From Microlunatus endophyticus (GTDB taxonomy: Bacteria > Actinomycetota > Actinomycetes > Propionibacteriales > Propionibacteriaceae), in the NCBI RefSeq assembly GCF_014646195.1, contig NZ_BMMZ01000014.1, positions 1 through 64,000 on the forward strand: 64,000 nucleotides of DNA. Direction: 5' to 3'. Position numbers and translations under genes: made by a program. How positions within the stretch are numbered: position 1 is the first letter of the stretch; each line of letters starts with the position of its first letter. Below, one piece after another: positions 52,509-62,673 of the stretch. Below the pieces are notes generated by a model. The model was not told where the DNA came from and ran no database searches. It saw only the letters and a list, made by a program, of their open reading frames with translations.

Positions 52509-54287
52509 ATGGTGCTGTTCTATGCGACCCAGGTCACACCGCGTACCGATGGCGGCGCCGGTATCGTTGGTTTCAGGCGATGGGGCTCGCTCGCAGTACC
52601 GCCGCAATGGCTGATGGCTCCTGGTTGGACGGAATCCGACAGGAGTGTGCCCGTGGAGACGACTGAGGTCGAGTTACAGGGGAGCAGCGCCAAGCTCAGG
52701 CTCGTTGGAGCCGAGGTCAGCATCCTTTTCCCTGGGCGTCCTGCGCCTGAAGCCTTGCCGTCAGTTCCCGACTGTTTCGCTGACCTGAACCTGAACCAGG
52801 TTGACAATTGGCTAGCGAAGAAGCGGGATGCCGGAACCATCCATACAGCGTTCCGCACGCCGCTCGACGATGCAGAGCTGATCAACTTTCGGCTCGATGT
52901 CTTCGACGACTTGGACAACGACGATGTCGCCGGCTCTTTGGCGGCCTTCAGCGCTGCCGCGCGAGACGTACGCCGCCTCGTCACGGCCGCTTCGCAATCG
53001 AACAACCGTCACGTGGCAGAGGGGTTTCTGATGCGGGCGATCGACAGCTATGTCGCGGGCGTGCGCACGGTCGCCGATGATCTGGGCCGCCTTCCGATCC
53101 GGTCTGCCGGCCTGATCGGGATCCGAGACTTCCTTGGCGGCTATCAGGTGTCCGAGAAGTTCCAGAGGCTTGCCGATGACAATGCTGATCTGAGCCGGCG
53201 GCTGCAAGCGGTGCACTATGCGTTGCGGGTCAAGGGAGACAAGGTGACTGTCACCCCGGAACGCTATTCCGGTGATTATGGTGCTGAAGTGTTGGCGACC
53301 TTCGAACGCTTCCGACAGGCCGATGCCGAGGACCACCTCGTCCAGCTCCGCCGCAGTAGTGCCGGCTATATCGAGTCGGTCATCTTGGATTTCGTGGCGC
53401 GCCACAACGAGGAGTTGTTTGCCGAAGTCGCCGCTCATGTTCGACGTCAGTCGAGATTTCTTGATCCTGTCGTCGGTCGGTTCGGACATGAGCTGGAGTT
53501 CTATCTGTCCTACTTGGCGCTGATGGAGCAGCTGAGAGGCTCGGGGATACCGTTCAGCCGTCCCACGATCGTCACAGAGGACACCGACGCTGGCCCACTG
53601 TTGCACGTAGTCCAGGGAGTCGATCTAGCGTTGGCGTTGAAGGGCGGCCAGGTAGTCGCCAACGACGTCACGATGGCAGATGATCAACAATTCGTGGTCG
53701 TGACCGGCCCGAACCAGGGTGGCAAGACAACCTTTGCCCGGATGATCGGTGAGGTCTACTACCTCGCGGGGCTGGGCTGTCCCGTGCCGGCGGAGTCGGC
53801 CCGTGTAACGCCCGCGAGCCAGATCTTTACTCACTTCGAGCGGCAGGAAGATCGCGACCGCGAGACGAGCGGTGGGAAACTCGAGGACGACTTGATCCGG
53901 ATCCACGACATCCTCCAGCAAGCCGACGATCGCAGTCTGGTGGTGATCAACGAGATGTTCGCTTCGACGACCCTTTCGGATGCTACCTATCTTGGCGAAA
54001 GCATCCTCGAGCAGTTTGAGCGTCTCGGGTCGACCGTCATCTGGGTGACCTTCGTCGAGGACCTCGCACGTCGGCCCAAGACCGTGAGCATGGTCAGTCA
54101 GACTCGGCGGGACGATCCGACAGTGAGGACGTTCAAGGTCTTGGCACAACCCCCGGCCGGCAGGATCTACGCCGAGGCGATCGCGGCCCGTCACGGTCTC
54201 CGGCGGCAAGACATAGTGCGACGAGTCGCTGATCATGCTGACGGTCCGACGAGGCCAGCAGCAGAGGGAGCAGGGGAGGAGGACTGA
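52509..54287 (+). CDS. MutS-like ATPase A
   Basis: About 592 residues. The C-terminal MutS ATPase is clear: P-loop TGPNQGGKTTFARMIG near 399-414, Walker B SLVVINEMFASTT near 476-488, and the loop FTHFERQEDRDRETSGGKLEDD between. A helical core (domain III-like) precedes it. The mismatch-recognition N-terminal domain is missing, so canonical mismatch repair is unlikely. ATG 52509 is the best visible start; a GTG near 52443 is possible. One base separates it from MutS-like B. Confidence 0.85.
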   Translation: MVLFYATQVTPRTDGGAGIVGFRRWGSLAVPPQWLMAPGWTESDRSVPVETTEVELQGSSAKLRLVGAEVSILFPGRPAPEALPSVPDCFADLNLNQVDNWLAKKRDAGTIHTAFRTPLDDAELINFRLDVFDDLDNDDVAGSLAAFSAAARDVRRLVTAASQSNNRHVAEGFLMRAIDSYVAGVRTVADDLGRLPIRSAGLIGIRDFLGGYQVSEKFQRLADDNADLSRRLQAVHYALRVKGDKVTVTPERYSGDYGAEVLATFERFRQADAEDHLVQLRRSSAGYIESVILDFVARHNEELFAEVAAHVRRQSRFLDPVVGRFGHELEFYLSYLALMEQLRGSGIPFSRPTIVTEDTDAGPLLHVVQGVDLALALKGGQVVANDVTMADDQQFVVVTGPNQGGKTTFARMIGEVYYLAGLGCPVPAESARVTPASQIFTHFERQEDRDRETSGGKLEDDLIRIHDILQQADDRSLVVINEMFASTTLSDATYLGESILEQFERLGSTVIWVTFVEDLARRPKTVSMVSQTRRDDPTVRTFKVLAQPPAGRIYAEAIAARHGLRRQDIVRRVADHADGPTRPAAEGAGEED

Positions 54288-54288
54288 C

Positions 54289-55806
54289 ATGCAGGTGCGG
54301 CTGATGTTCCGAGACAAGCTCTACACGCCCGCCGAAAACCCGCGCTTCGGTGCCGACGATGTCCTGACCGATTTGCAGCTGGAAGATGTTCTTCTCACCA
54401 TGGCCGGTGGTGATCGCCTGGTGTACCAGGTCGCGCAGGATGTGCTCACCCATCCGCTGACTGATCACGACACCATCACGTATCGCCAACAGGTGCTCCA
54501 AGACTGCCTTGAGCGACCAGAGGCGACGGCTGAGCTGTATGGGTTGTGTACCAAAGCGCTGAAGACCGAGCGGTCGGTGTACATCGGCTTCGTCCGAGAG
54601 AATCCCAGCGCGATACTGAGTCGTGCGCGCACAGTTCTGAACCAGCTCGTCCCGCACTTGCGCACTCTGGCGACCTTCGCCGGGCAAGAGGTTTCGCAAG
54701 TGCGTTCAACGGGGCTCACGTCGCTCTACTCTGGGCTGGTCCAGGACTTGGACGACCAGTTCTTTGAGGATTGCCAGGCCCATCTGCGTCGGCTTGCCTT
54801 CTCTGATGGCGTGATCATCGGCCGACGGTTGGGGCCTGGCAATGAGGGTGTCGAGGACCTTCTGCACCCGCCTGAGAAGGCTCCTCTGGTGGAGCGGATG
54901 GGGTTGCCGACGCGGACTGCGCTGACCTATCAGATCCCCGCACGTGATGAGGCGGGCGGTGCTGAACTGTCCGCTATCCAAGGACGCGGACTGAACCAGA
55001 TAGCGAACGCGACTGCTCAAGCGGCGGACTTTCTCCGTTACTTCTTCGAGGCGTTGCAGCGTGAGATCGGCTTCTATCTCGGCGCTGTCCGGCTGCACCG
55101 ACAGCTGACCGGCTCCGGTCAGCCAACGTGCATGCCGGCGCTACTTGATGAGGACGATGATCTGGTCCGCGGAAGCGAACTTTATGACCCACACCTCCCG
55201 CTGGTTGGTGAACGCTCGGTGATCCGGAACGACGTGCCCGCAGGAGCTCGTACGGGGATCGTCATCACAGGTGCGAATTCCGGTGGCAAGTCCACGTTGC
55301 TGCGAGCGATCGGGTCTGCCCAGTTGATGGCCCAGGCCGGCATGTTCGTACCGGCCCGGTCCTGGTCGGTGCGGACGACAAGCAGGGTGTTCACCCACTT
55401 CGCCCGCGAAGAGGATTCCGGAATGGTCGGTGGCCGGTTCTTCGACGAGCTGAAACGGCTAAGTGAGATCATCGAGCACACCAAGCCGGGAAGTTGGATC
55501 CTGATGAACGAAACGTTCGCTGGAACGAACGAGGCTGAAGCCGCCAACCTCGGCGATGATCTGATCGGTGCCCTGCGTGACAGCGGAGTTCCGGTGGTGT
55601 TGGTGACACACAACTTTGATCTTGCTGGTCGACTCGTCGAGGCTGATCCGGGACTGCTCAGCCTGCGGGCCGAGCGGCTCGAGTCCGGGCAGCGAACCTT
55701 CCGACTGCTGCCCGCCGATCCGCTGCCGACCGCGTTCGGCCGTGACATCTATCAGCGGCTGGCGCCGTGGCCCTACGATCCCGCCCCGGCAGCGGACGCT
55801 CGATGA
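54289..55806 (+). CDS. MutS-like ATPase B
   Basis: 505 residues. P-loop VITGANSGGKSTLL at 325-338 and Walker B SWILMNETFAGTN near 402-414; FTHFAREEDSGMVGGRFFDE matches the intervening loop of protein A. A helical core with no mismatch-recognition domain precedes. The ATG follows a strong GGGGAGGAGG. As MutS proteins work as dimers, A and B probably form a heterodimer, and the close gene spacing supports equal production. Confidence 0.88.
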   Translation: MQVRLMFRDKLYTPAENPRFGADDVLTDLQLEDVLLTMAGGDRLVYQVAQDVLTHPLTDHDTITYRQQVLQDCLERPEATAELYGLCTKALKTERSVYIGFVRENPSAILSRARTVLNQLVPHLRTLATFAGQEVSQVRSTGLTSLYSGLVQDLDDQFFEDCQAHLRRLAFSDGVIIGRRLGPGNEGVEDLLHPPEKAPLVERMGLPTRTALTYQIPARDEAGGAELSAIQGRGLNQIANATAQAADFLRYFFEALQREIGFYLGAVRLHRQLTGSGQPTCMPALLDEDDDLVRGSELYDPHLPLVGERSVIRNDVPAGARTGIVITGANSGGKSTLLRAIGSAQLMAQAGMFVPARSWSVRTTSRVFTHFAREEDSGMVGGRFFDELKRLSEIIEHTKPGSWILMNETFAGTNEAEAANLGDDLIGALRDSGVPVVLVTHNFDLAGRLVEADPGLLSLRAERLESGQRTFRLLPADPLPTAFGRDIYQRLAPWPYDPAPAADAR

Positions 55807-55833
55807 CCGTGACGATGATTAGGTGAGAGCCGG

Positions 55834-57579
55834 ATGGCAAACCGAATGCCGCCGGTCACGGGGGCGACCAACGTACCCCGGACAGTTACACACCCCCCAT
55901 CCCTTGATGCGATTGCCACCCAACTGATCCCTCTGTTGCCGAGAGGCAAACAAGGACCACTCAGCGATGCTGCGCGACGGGCTAGCCGTGGACGGGTTCG
56001 TGTCTTGGTGCTCGGCGAGGCGAAGCGCGGGAAGAGTTCCTTGGTCAACGCCTTGTTCGGTGCCGATCTCCTCCCTACCGGCGCCCTGCCTTTGACGTCA
56101 GTGGCTACCGTCGTCACGGCCGGCGGGCCGATCGAGGCCAGAGTCCACTTCCGTGATGGGAGAGACCTTCCGATCAGCCTGGATCAAGTGGCTGGCCTGG
56201 TCAGCGAACAGGGCAACCCGGGCAACGTGAAGCACGTGGATCAGGTCATGATCGTTGCCCCGTCACGGTTTCTGCCGGACGAGACCGAGGTCGTTGACAC
56301 GCCGGGTACCGGCTCGATTCACGTGGCAAATAGCGATGAGTCGAGTCGCGCACGAGGCTTGATGGATGTTGCCGTCCTGATGGTGGCTGCGGATCCGCCG
56401 GTCTCCGCGGCTGAAATCGCGTTGATGGTAGAGGCAGCCCAAACTGCATCTCGGACGGTCGTCTTGATCAACAAGGCTGATCTGGTCTCGACCAGTGACC
56501 TGCCCGCGATCCGCTCCTTCACTGAGCGCGCGCTTAACCGGGCGATCGGAAAGCCGACACCGATCTTTGTGACATCCCTGCGCACCGGCGATGGGCTCGC
56601 TGCCTTCGCGGACTGGTTGGCCGGTCAACTTCGACGACATGGATCCTCTGACGCGGTCGACTCGACCGCGCGCGCCTTACGTCGAGCGGCTGACGTGGTT
56701 CTCGACGAACTGTCCATCGAGGATAGGCTGCTTCGGGATGAAGCCGACCGAACTGCCGGCGCGGTTCGGGAGTTGAATGACGTGCTTGGCCGGGCGTGGA
56801 GATCCGCGATGGCAGCGACGGATGCGCTACGGGGCGAGGCATTGCGGCTCCGGAGAAGGCTTGACGCGGACCACGACAAGCAGGCTGCGTGGGCGCTCGC
56901 TCGGGCGCGGCACAGGTTGGATGAAGCCGGTGACCCGCGGGAGAGTCCTGAGCAGGACGCTGAGAGGCGTCGCTCCAGGATGATCAGCGATGTACGCGAG
57001 CAGGCAGCCGCGTGGTTCGACGACATGGCTGCCCAGCTCGCTGGCGCGCTGCAGGCGTCGGGTGACGAAGCTATTGCCAGGCTTCGCGACGATCTCGCCG
57101 CTGCTCGTCGCACATCCCGGGAACTGCTGGGATTGGAATTGACTGAGCCTGCCCAGCCAGCTCGGACTGACCTGCCTCGTCTTCCTTTCCTAGAGATGCT
57201 GCCCGCATCCGACTGGCAGGAATTGATCTCCGTCGCGGTCCTCCGGCACCTACCCGCCTCGATCCGACGTAGTCGGCTCCGGCGAGCATTGGATAGTTGG
57301 GCCGAGACGGCTCTGAACCAGCCGCTGGGCCGTAGCCGCTCTGCTCTGCAAGCATGGCTGGAAAGTTCCACCCGGCTCATTGAGCACGACCTGACAGCTG
57401 TGTGGGAGGAGCAAATGGCAGCCTTGGAACGAGCAACGGCCGCGGTGCAGCGGCTCGGTGAACAAACTAAGCCGGAGCGGACGAATGAGCTTGAGAAGCT
57501 AGCTGGCCGGGCGGCCATAATCCGCAACTTGATGACGCAACTCGAAACGCTGCCGCGCAACGACGACCCGACGCCCTAG
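55834..57579 (+). CDS. Dynamin-like GTPase, 581 residues
   Basis: G1 is GEAKRGKSSLVNALFG at about 61-76; the G2 threonine lies in LPTGALPLTSV; G3 is VDTPGTGS near 154; G4 is INKADL near 212. Behind it is a long helical stalk region, as in bacterial dynamin-like proteins such as IniA/IniC, which remodel membranes. AGGTGAG precedes the ATG, and the gene follows MutS-like B by 27 bases on the same strand, so it probably belongs to that operon. Confidence 0.85.
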   Translation: MANRMPPVTGATNVPRTVTHPPSLDAIATQLIPLLPRGKQGPLSDAARRASRGRVRVLVLGEAKRGKSSLVNALFGADLLPTGALPLTSVATVVTAGGPIEARVHFRDGRDLPISLDQVAGLVSEQGNPGNVKHVDQVMIVAPSRFLPDETEVVDTPGTGSIHVANSDESSRARGLMDVAVLMVAADPPVSAAEIALMVEAAQTASRTVVLINKADLVSTSDLPAIRSFTERALNRAIGKPTPIFVTSLRTGDGLAAFADWLAGQLRRHGSSDAVDSTARALRRAADVVLDELSIEDRLLRDEADRTAGAVRELNDVLGRAWRSAMAATDALRGEALRLRRRLDADHDKQAAWALARARHRLDEAGDPRESPEQDAERRRSRMISDVREQAAAWFDDMAAQLAGALQASGDEAIARLRDDLAAARRTSRELLGLELTEPAQPARTDLPRLPFLEMLPASDWQELISVAVLRHLPASIRRSRLRRALDSWAETALNQPLGRSRSALQAWLESSTRLIEHDLTAVWEEQMAALERATAAVQRLGEQTKPERTNELEKLAGRAAIIRNLMTQLETLPRNDDPTP

Positions 57580-57700
57580 GTGAGTTGACCGTACGCAGGT
57601 GCGCTGGGCACTGGAGCGACGTGGCACCCTCTGCTGTTATCGAGTCGCTTTGTCGTGAAAGCGGGTCCGCTGGACATCGTTGGCTTCTAGCGGTAGGCGC

Positions 57701-58450
57701 TCATCCTGCCTCGCCTTCTGCTGCGATCGCCTCGGCTGCGGATTCGGCGGTATCGGGGTCCAGGTAGTGACCTCCGCTGTGTTTGGACGTCAACATCTCG
57801 TCCAGGTCGTAGCAGAGCGGAATCCCGGTTGGGATATTGAGGCCAGCTACCTGCGCCGGGGAGAGTTGGTCGAGGTGCATCACCAGAGCGCGCAGCGAAT
57901 TTCCGTGAGCGACGACCAGTGGTGTCCCTCCGTGGCGAAGCTCGGCTGCGATCTCGTCAATCCAGTACGGCAGTAGCCGGGTTAGGACGTCGGCCAGGCT
58001 CTCGCAGGCAGGGATTGTTCGATGGGGGAGGTCCGCATAGCGTGGGTCTGCTCGAAGGTTCTCGAGTTCGTCGGGCGGCATAGGCGGTGGCGGTGCTTCG
58101 AACGAGCGTCGCCACAGCCGGTACTGGTGCGTGCCCACTTGGAGCCGGACATGTGATTTTTTGCGGGTCGTGAGTGCGCCGTAGTGGCGCTCGTTCAGAC
58201 GCCAGCTCCGGTGAACGGGAAGCCAGGACCGGCCAAGATCGTCTGCCACAATCTGAGCGGTGTGGATGCTGCGCCATAGGACGGACGTGTGGATGCTGTC
58301 GGGCAGAAGATCGGCGGAGTGCAGGAGCCGGGCCGCCTTGTGGGCTTCCAACTGCCTGATCTCGGTCAGTGCCGCATCAGTCCAGCCGGTGAATTCGCCT
58401 GCCGCGTTCGCGGTGCTCTGCCCGTGACGAAGCAAGATCAGTTTGCTCAC
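57701..58450 (-). CDS. Phosphoglycerate-mutase-like histidine phosphatase, atypical
   Basis: 249 residues in the 2,3-BPG-dependent PGAM pattern: LILLRHGQSTAN with the phospho-acceptor His near residue 9, RLNERHYGALTT, LWRRSFEAPPPP, and VVAHGNSLRALVMHLD with the second His. The segment after RHYGAL (RKKSHVRLQV) differs from the conserved GLNKAET of true mutases, so substrate or activity may differ. GTG 58450 has AGAAGGAGA upstream. It sits, reversed, between the two dynamin-like genes. Confidence 0.82.
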   Translation of the reverse strand: MSKLILLRHGQSTANAAGEFTGWTDAALTEIRQLEAHKAARLLHSADLLPDSIHTSVLWRSIHTAQIVADDLGRSWLPVHRSWRLNERHYGALTTRKKSHVRLQVGTHQYRLWRRSFEAPPPPMPPDELENLRADPRYADLPHRTIPACESLADVLTRLLPYWIDEIAAELRHGGTPLVVAHGNSLRALVMHLDQLSPAQVAGLNIPTGIPLCYDLDEMLTSKHSGGHYLDPDTAESAAEAIAAEGEAG

Positions 58451-59391
58451 GAAGTCTCCTTCTGATAGAGAAATTATGATTACTGTGCGCAACTCAGACA
58501 GCAGCCGAGCGGCACACTGAGCACATGCAGACCAGGACATGCAGCAGGTGTGCGGTCACGTCGCCGGACGGGCAGACCGGCAGGATCAGCAACAGCTCGG
58601 AGAGCCGGACGACCGGCCCATACCGATGCCTTCGAAATGCGGGCGTAGCGGCCGCTTCGCGCTGCGTCATTCGGCGCAATGGTCTAACGCTCGTCGAACC
58701 TGGGCTACCGATCGGTACGGCGGCCGGCCCAACGCTACCCAGAGCGGCACTGCAGAAGTGACCAGCGAGCACCGCATTCGAGCCTTGCGCCCCCGTCTTT
58801 CACCGTCCCGCGGCGGCGATGTGCCACCGACGGGTCGTGCGGAAAGTCTGATCACGATTGGCACATCGAGGACGGCCACCAGGAAGGCGGTCAGGTGGGT
58901 CGGCGACAACGCTGAGAACTGCCCATGAAGCTTGGCCTCGTCGAGTGACGACACGCCAGCGTGAGATGGCGACAGCGCAGGCACGGCCAGAATCTGCCAA
59001 CTCACCGCTACTGCCATCGGTCGCTCCGCTCAGCGTGGTTTCGCACCGGAAGGTAGAAGCCATCAGCCGAGTCAGTCCTGCTCCCAGCGTTACGCGAGCC
59101 TCATCGCGAGTCTTACAGCAAGGACGCTACACGACGCCGCGACCGGCGACGACGGCCCCCGGATCCTCTGATTGTCTGGCAGAGCTTGTTCTGGCAGAGC
59201 TCGGTAACTCCGCCCTGCTTGATAACTCCGCATGGCGGTGGGAGACAATAGGCCCAATGGCGATGGGGCTCGCCCAGACCGCCGACGCCGTATTGGGTCG
59301 CGCTGATGGCTCCTTGGATCCAATCCTGCCGTGGGTCAGGACGGGGAAGAGGAGCAGACTTGTCATTGCAGGATTTCGCTGGACGGTCGCG
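58451..59391. other. Intergenic region before second dynamin-like gene
   Basis: The reading frame of the second GTPase is open across most of this stretch, but the sequence looks non-coding. TAACTCCGC occurs twice, about 20 bases apart (around 59205-59231), and TTGATA (59219-59224) with GACAAT (59244-59249) is a possible promoter with long spacing. GAAGAGGAGC at 59346-59355 lies before a TTG-started 11-codon frame whose TGA overlaps the ATG at 59392. Confidence 0.35.
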
Positions 59392-61929
59392 ATGACGGCT
59401 GCAGCTACACCATCAGATCTGCGGGACTACCAACATCGTCGACTGGCGTTGGCTGACATGATTCGAGCAGCGCTGTACGTGGCTCGCTCGCGTGCTGACG
59501 ACTCGGTCGAGAGACATGCCCGAGCACTCTTGGCGCGGCTGGCCGAGGATCGCCTTCGGCTGGCTGTTGCCGGTCAGTTCAGCCGAGGGAAGACGACACT
59601 CATGAACGCCATCCTCGGCGCGGAATACCTGCCAACTGGAGCACTGCCGATGACATCGGTCGTGACGACCGTGACCTATGGCAGCGCCGCTCGCGCGACC
59701 GTCCGCCGCAGGGACGCAGCGCTACCGATCGATGTTCCACTAGATGAACTCGCCGACTATGTTGCGCGATCGGGCAGCCGCCGTTCCGTGCTGGAGGTGG
59801 TGAGCGCCGACGTTGAGGTACCGGCGAATTTGCTACGACTGGGATTCGCGTTTGTGGACACCCCCGGTGTCGGCTCAGAGGACGAGCTGAGCACGGCCAC
59901 CACCCGACAGTACCTTCCGCAAGCTGATGCTGCGGTGTTCGTCACAGGGTTCGATTCACCGCTGACCGCTACGGAGCTGTCATTCGTATCCGAACTGCAG
60001 CAGCGCGTAGGACGCCTGTTCGTTGTGATCAATAAGCGCGACCTGGTGTCGTCAGATCAGGTCGCAGAAGTCGAGAGCTACGTCTCCGAGCGTCTGGCCG
60101 AACGGGACGTGAGCGGTCAGTCGGTCCACTCAGTGTCGGCCCTGAAAGCTCTGCAAGCCCGGACAGCCGGCGACCATCAAATGTTGGCAGAGAGCGGACT
60201 CCCGGCGCTCGAAAAGGACCTTCTTGGGTTCTTGACGCGGGAGAAGGCGCAGCTGTTGTTGGACCGTGCCGCACAGCGCGCCGAAGAGCTTGTCGCTGAC
60301 CTTCAGCGGGATCTGCGACTAGGCGAGCTTGGGTCGGACGTCGAGACCGCGAACGAGATCACGCATCGGGTAGAGACCGAGGTCGCCGGGTTGAGGGCAC
60401 AAGTGGCCGACACAGTCGTCCGGCTGGATCAGACAGCCTCCCAGGCACTGTCACGGCTACTGCGGGCCCGCCGAGCATCGTGGCGTGCCGAGTTGCACAG
60501 CGAACTGTCTCGGACAACAGATGACATGATCCGGATTGTGGATGAAGGTTCTCCAGAAGGCCGTGAGGGTAGTGATGTCAGCTCTGCAGACATCGCAACC
60601 CTGTTGACGCGTTCCACCCAACCGACCTATGAGGCCTGGTGGAACAAGCACGTGGCCGCGACACGAGAGGCGCTGACCACCGCCGCCGCGGAGCTGATCG
60701 GAGACCTCACCGGGACCGATGGCGCAGTGGTCGCAATGGGGCGGCGGGCGGCTGAACTGTCTGGCGATCGACCGTCGGACGACCAAGGGTGGTCGGTTGC
60801 CGATGTTCCGTGCTTCAGTATTGCGCCAGCCACCTGGACGATCCCAGTTGACTTCGGCCGCCGTGCACGTCGGCGCGGACCGACGACGGAGGAATTTCAG
60901 GCTGCGACAGCAACCGGCATCGAGCTGGCTTCTGATCGCGCTCTCGCCGAGCTACATGACCGGCTCGTTGCAGCCATCCCGCGCTGGGTCGAGCGGTTTG
61001 CCGATGTTGCCAGACATGACGTCGACCAAGCGGTAACCCGCTTCAGGCACCAACTCACCGTCCCTCCGAGCGACACTGACCGACAAGCTGTGGCGGATCT
61101 GGCGACTGGACTTCCCACGTTCCGCACGGGCCTCCGTGATCTTGTCGACGACACATCCCCCGTCGCGGTCGAGGCTGTTGATCCCAGAGGAGCGATGCCA
61201 TCGCCTGCGACAACCAGGCAACTGCCCACCAACGGGGCGCTGACGTGTGTGATCTGCAGCCGCTTACAGCGCGCGCTGTCTGAGGTGCTGAGCCACGAAC
61301 AATTTCGACTCGCGACGATGCAGCGAGCGCAGGCTGAACATGCGAGCGAAGGAGGGTTTTGCCGCCTTCACACCTGGGAGTACGCGGCGATGGCTTCCCC
61401 GGTCGGGATCTCGGCCGGCTACGCCCGCCTAGCGGAGACCCTCGCCGCGGCCCTCGATGAGGTGGCCGCGCAGCGGCCAGCAAGCCTGGATGTGCCGACA
61501 ACCGGCAGGGAATTCGCGCCGGATCTTGCGAGGGCGGTCGGAGAGCAGGTCACGCGGACCGATAGCTGCCGTGTCTGCATCGAGCTCGCACGGGTCGAGG
61601 CCGAGCAAGCGGCAATCGTCGCGCACAGTCCGAACCCCGTGCAGGAAGCAGCAATGACGGGTGGTGATAGGACGCCGGTACTGTGCCTGCACCATCTTGC
61701 GGCGGTTCTTGCCGCCCGGCCTGATACCCACCGGGCGAGGACACTGACACGTGCGCTGGCCGCACAGCTCCATCGAGCCTCCGAAGACATGAGATCGTTC
61801 GTGCTGGCCCGAGAAGCAATCCGCCGTGGCCTCATCACCACCGAAGAGAACAAGGCCTACGAGGACGTGCTCCGGCTCATAGCGGGCCTACCAGCCCTGG
61901 CCCGCCCCTGGAAACAGTCCGAGGACTGA
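59392..61929 (+). CDS. Dynamin-like GTPase with Cys/His C-terminal domain
   Basis: About 845 residues. G1 is GQFSRGKTTLMNAILG near 61-76, G2 lies in LPTGALPMTSV, G3 is VDTPGVGS near 155 and G4 is INKRDL near 212, with spacing almost equal to the 581-residue paralogue. A long helical region follows. The last 230 residues have two CxxC/CxxH sets: CVIC with FCRLH (about 618 and 658), and CRVC with LCLHH (about 725 and 765), resembling DUF6062-type zinc domains. ATG 59392 begins the conserved part; the open frame reaches 58858. Confidence 0.82.
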   Translation: MTAAATPSDLRDYQHRRLALADMIRAALYVARSRADDSVERHARALLARLAEDRLRLAVAGQFSRGKTTLMNAILGAEYLPTGALPMTSVVTTVTYGSAARATVRRRDAALPIDVPLDELADYVARSGSRRSVLEVVSADVEVPANLLRLGFAFVDTPGVGSEDELSTATTRQYLPQADAAVFVTGFDSPLTATELSFVSELQQRVGRLFVVINKRDLVSSDQVAEVESYVSERLAERDVSGQSVHSVSALKALQARTAGDHQMLAESGLPALEKDLLGFLTREKAQLLLDRAAQRAEELVADLQRDLRLGELGSDVETANEITHRVETEVAGLRAQVADTVVRLDQTASQALSRLLRARRASWRAELHSELSRTTDDMIRIVDEGSPEGREGSDVSSADIATLLTRSTQPTYEAWWNKHVAATREALTTAAAELIGDLTGTDGAVVAMGRRAAELSGDRPSDDQGWSVADVPCFSIAPATWTIPVDFGRRARRRGPTTEEFQAATATGIELASDRALAELHDRLVAAIPRWVERFADVARHDVDQAVTRFRHQLTVPPSDTDRQAVADLATGLPTFRTGLRDLVDDTSPVAVEAVDPRGAMPSPATTRQLPTNGALTCVICSRLQRALSEVLSHEQFRLATMQRAQAEHASEGGFCRLHTWEYAAMASPVGISAGYARLAETLAAALDEVAAQRPASLDVPTTGREFAPDLARAVGEQVTRTDSCRVCIELARVEAEQAAIVAHSPNPVQEAAMTGGDRTPVLCLHHLAAVLAARPDTHRARTLTRALAAQLHRASEDMRSFVLAREAIRRGLITTEENKAYEDVLRLIAGLPALARPWKQSED

Positions 61930-62673
61930 ACTGATCGCCGCCGCGCTGCGAAGCCTCGCATCAGACTCGCCACCAGCGCGAGGAAAACTTATGTCGTGCG
62001 GCCCCTGTCTGACTGCGGTGTGCCGAGCGGGTGCTATCGGGCATTTCACGAGCGTCCGAAGCCGCTAGCAGACCCACACAAGGTCACGAAGTCTGCGGGC
62101 CGTGGACGAGCCGCACCCGGCCGGCACTGTCAGGGACCAGCAGCGATGGGATCGGCAGTGCGGGGTATGGCAGACGGAATCGTGATCCACGACGAACAGC
62201 AGCCCCGTGAATGCAGTGCCTGTCAGCGGCACCACGTCGATTGCTATCATGATCAACGACGGCGATGGAGTTCGCCTGGCACGCTCCAGGATCCAAGTTG
62301 AGATCTGAAGTGGCTCGCCGAACCGCAGCTTGCTGATAACTCCTACCTGGATAGACGCGTCACTGAACGTGTCAGCAGGAGGAGAAGTGCTGGGCGCAAA
62401 GAAAGCACGAGCATCCCGCCGACTTCACCGGTTGCTTTCTACCCCTCGTAGCGGCAGTGGCAGTCCTCGCGCTGACTCAGGAGCGATTGGCAACAGCCAT
62501 CCCAATCGCCATGCCGGCAGTATTCGGCGCTGCATCTGCCATGTTCATCGCTTGCCGCCGGTAGGTCTGGGCGAGCGAGCTGTCGATCAGCGGACAAGCG
62601 CCTGCGGGCTCAGGCGTGTGGCTGTGGCTCAAGATCGTCTAGCGTCGTGTCACGCCAACCACCAGCCAGGGCC
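61930..62673. other. Gene-free stretch, one broken membrane gene
   Basis: Apart from the probable small pseudogene at 62387-62564 I see no gene, repeat or structured RNA here. Confidence 0.4.
62387..62564 (+). pseudogene. Small membrane protein, frameshifted
   Basis: CAGGAGGAGAA lies directly before a GTG at 62387 that opens a basic N-terminus (MLGAKKARASRRLHR). One base later in frame, two hydrophobic helices appear (PLVAAVAVLALTQERLATAI and PIAMPAVFGAASAMFIAC) up to TAG 62562-62564. A single frameshift near 62430 would join them into a roughly 58-residue protein. Confidence 0.35.

Noticed and set aside
58858..59391. 178-residue extension of the second dynamin-like GTPase
   Set aside because: Composition is unlike protein, and the conserved GTPase spacing matches its paralogue when counted from ATG 59392.
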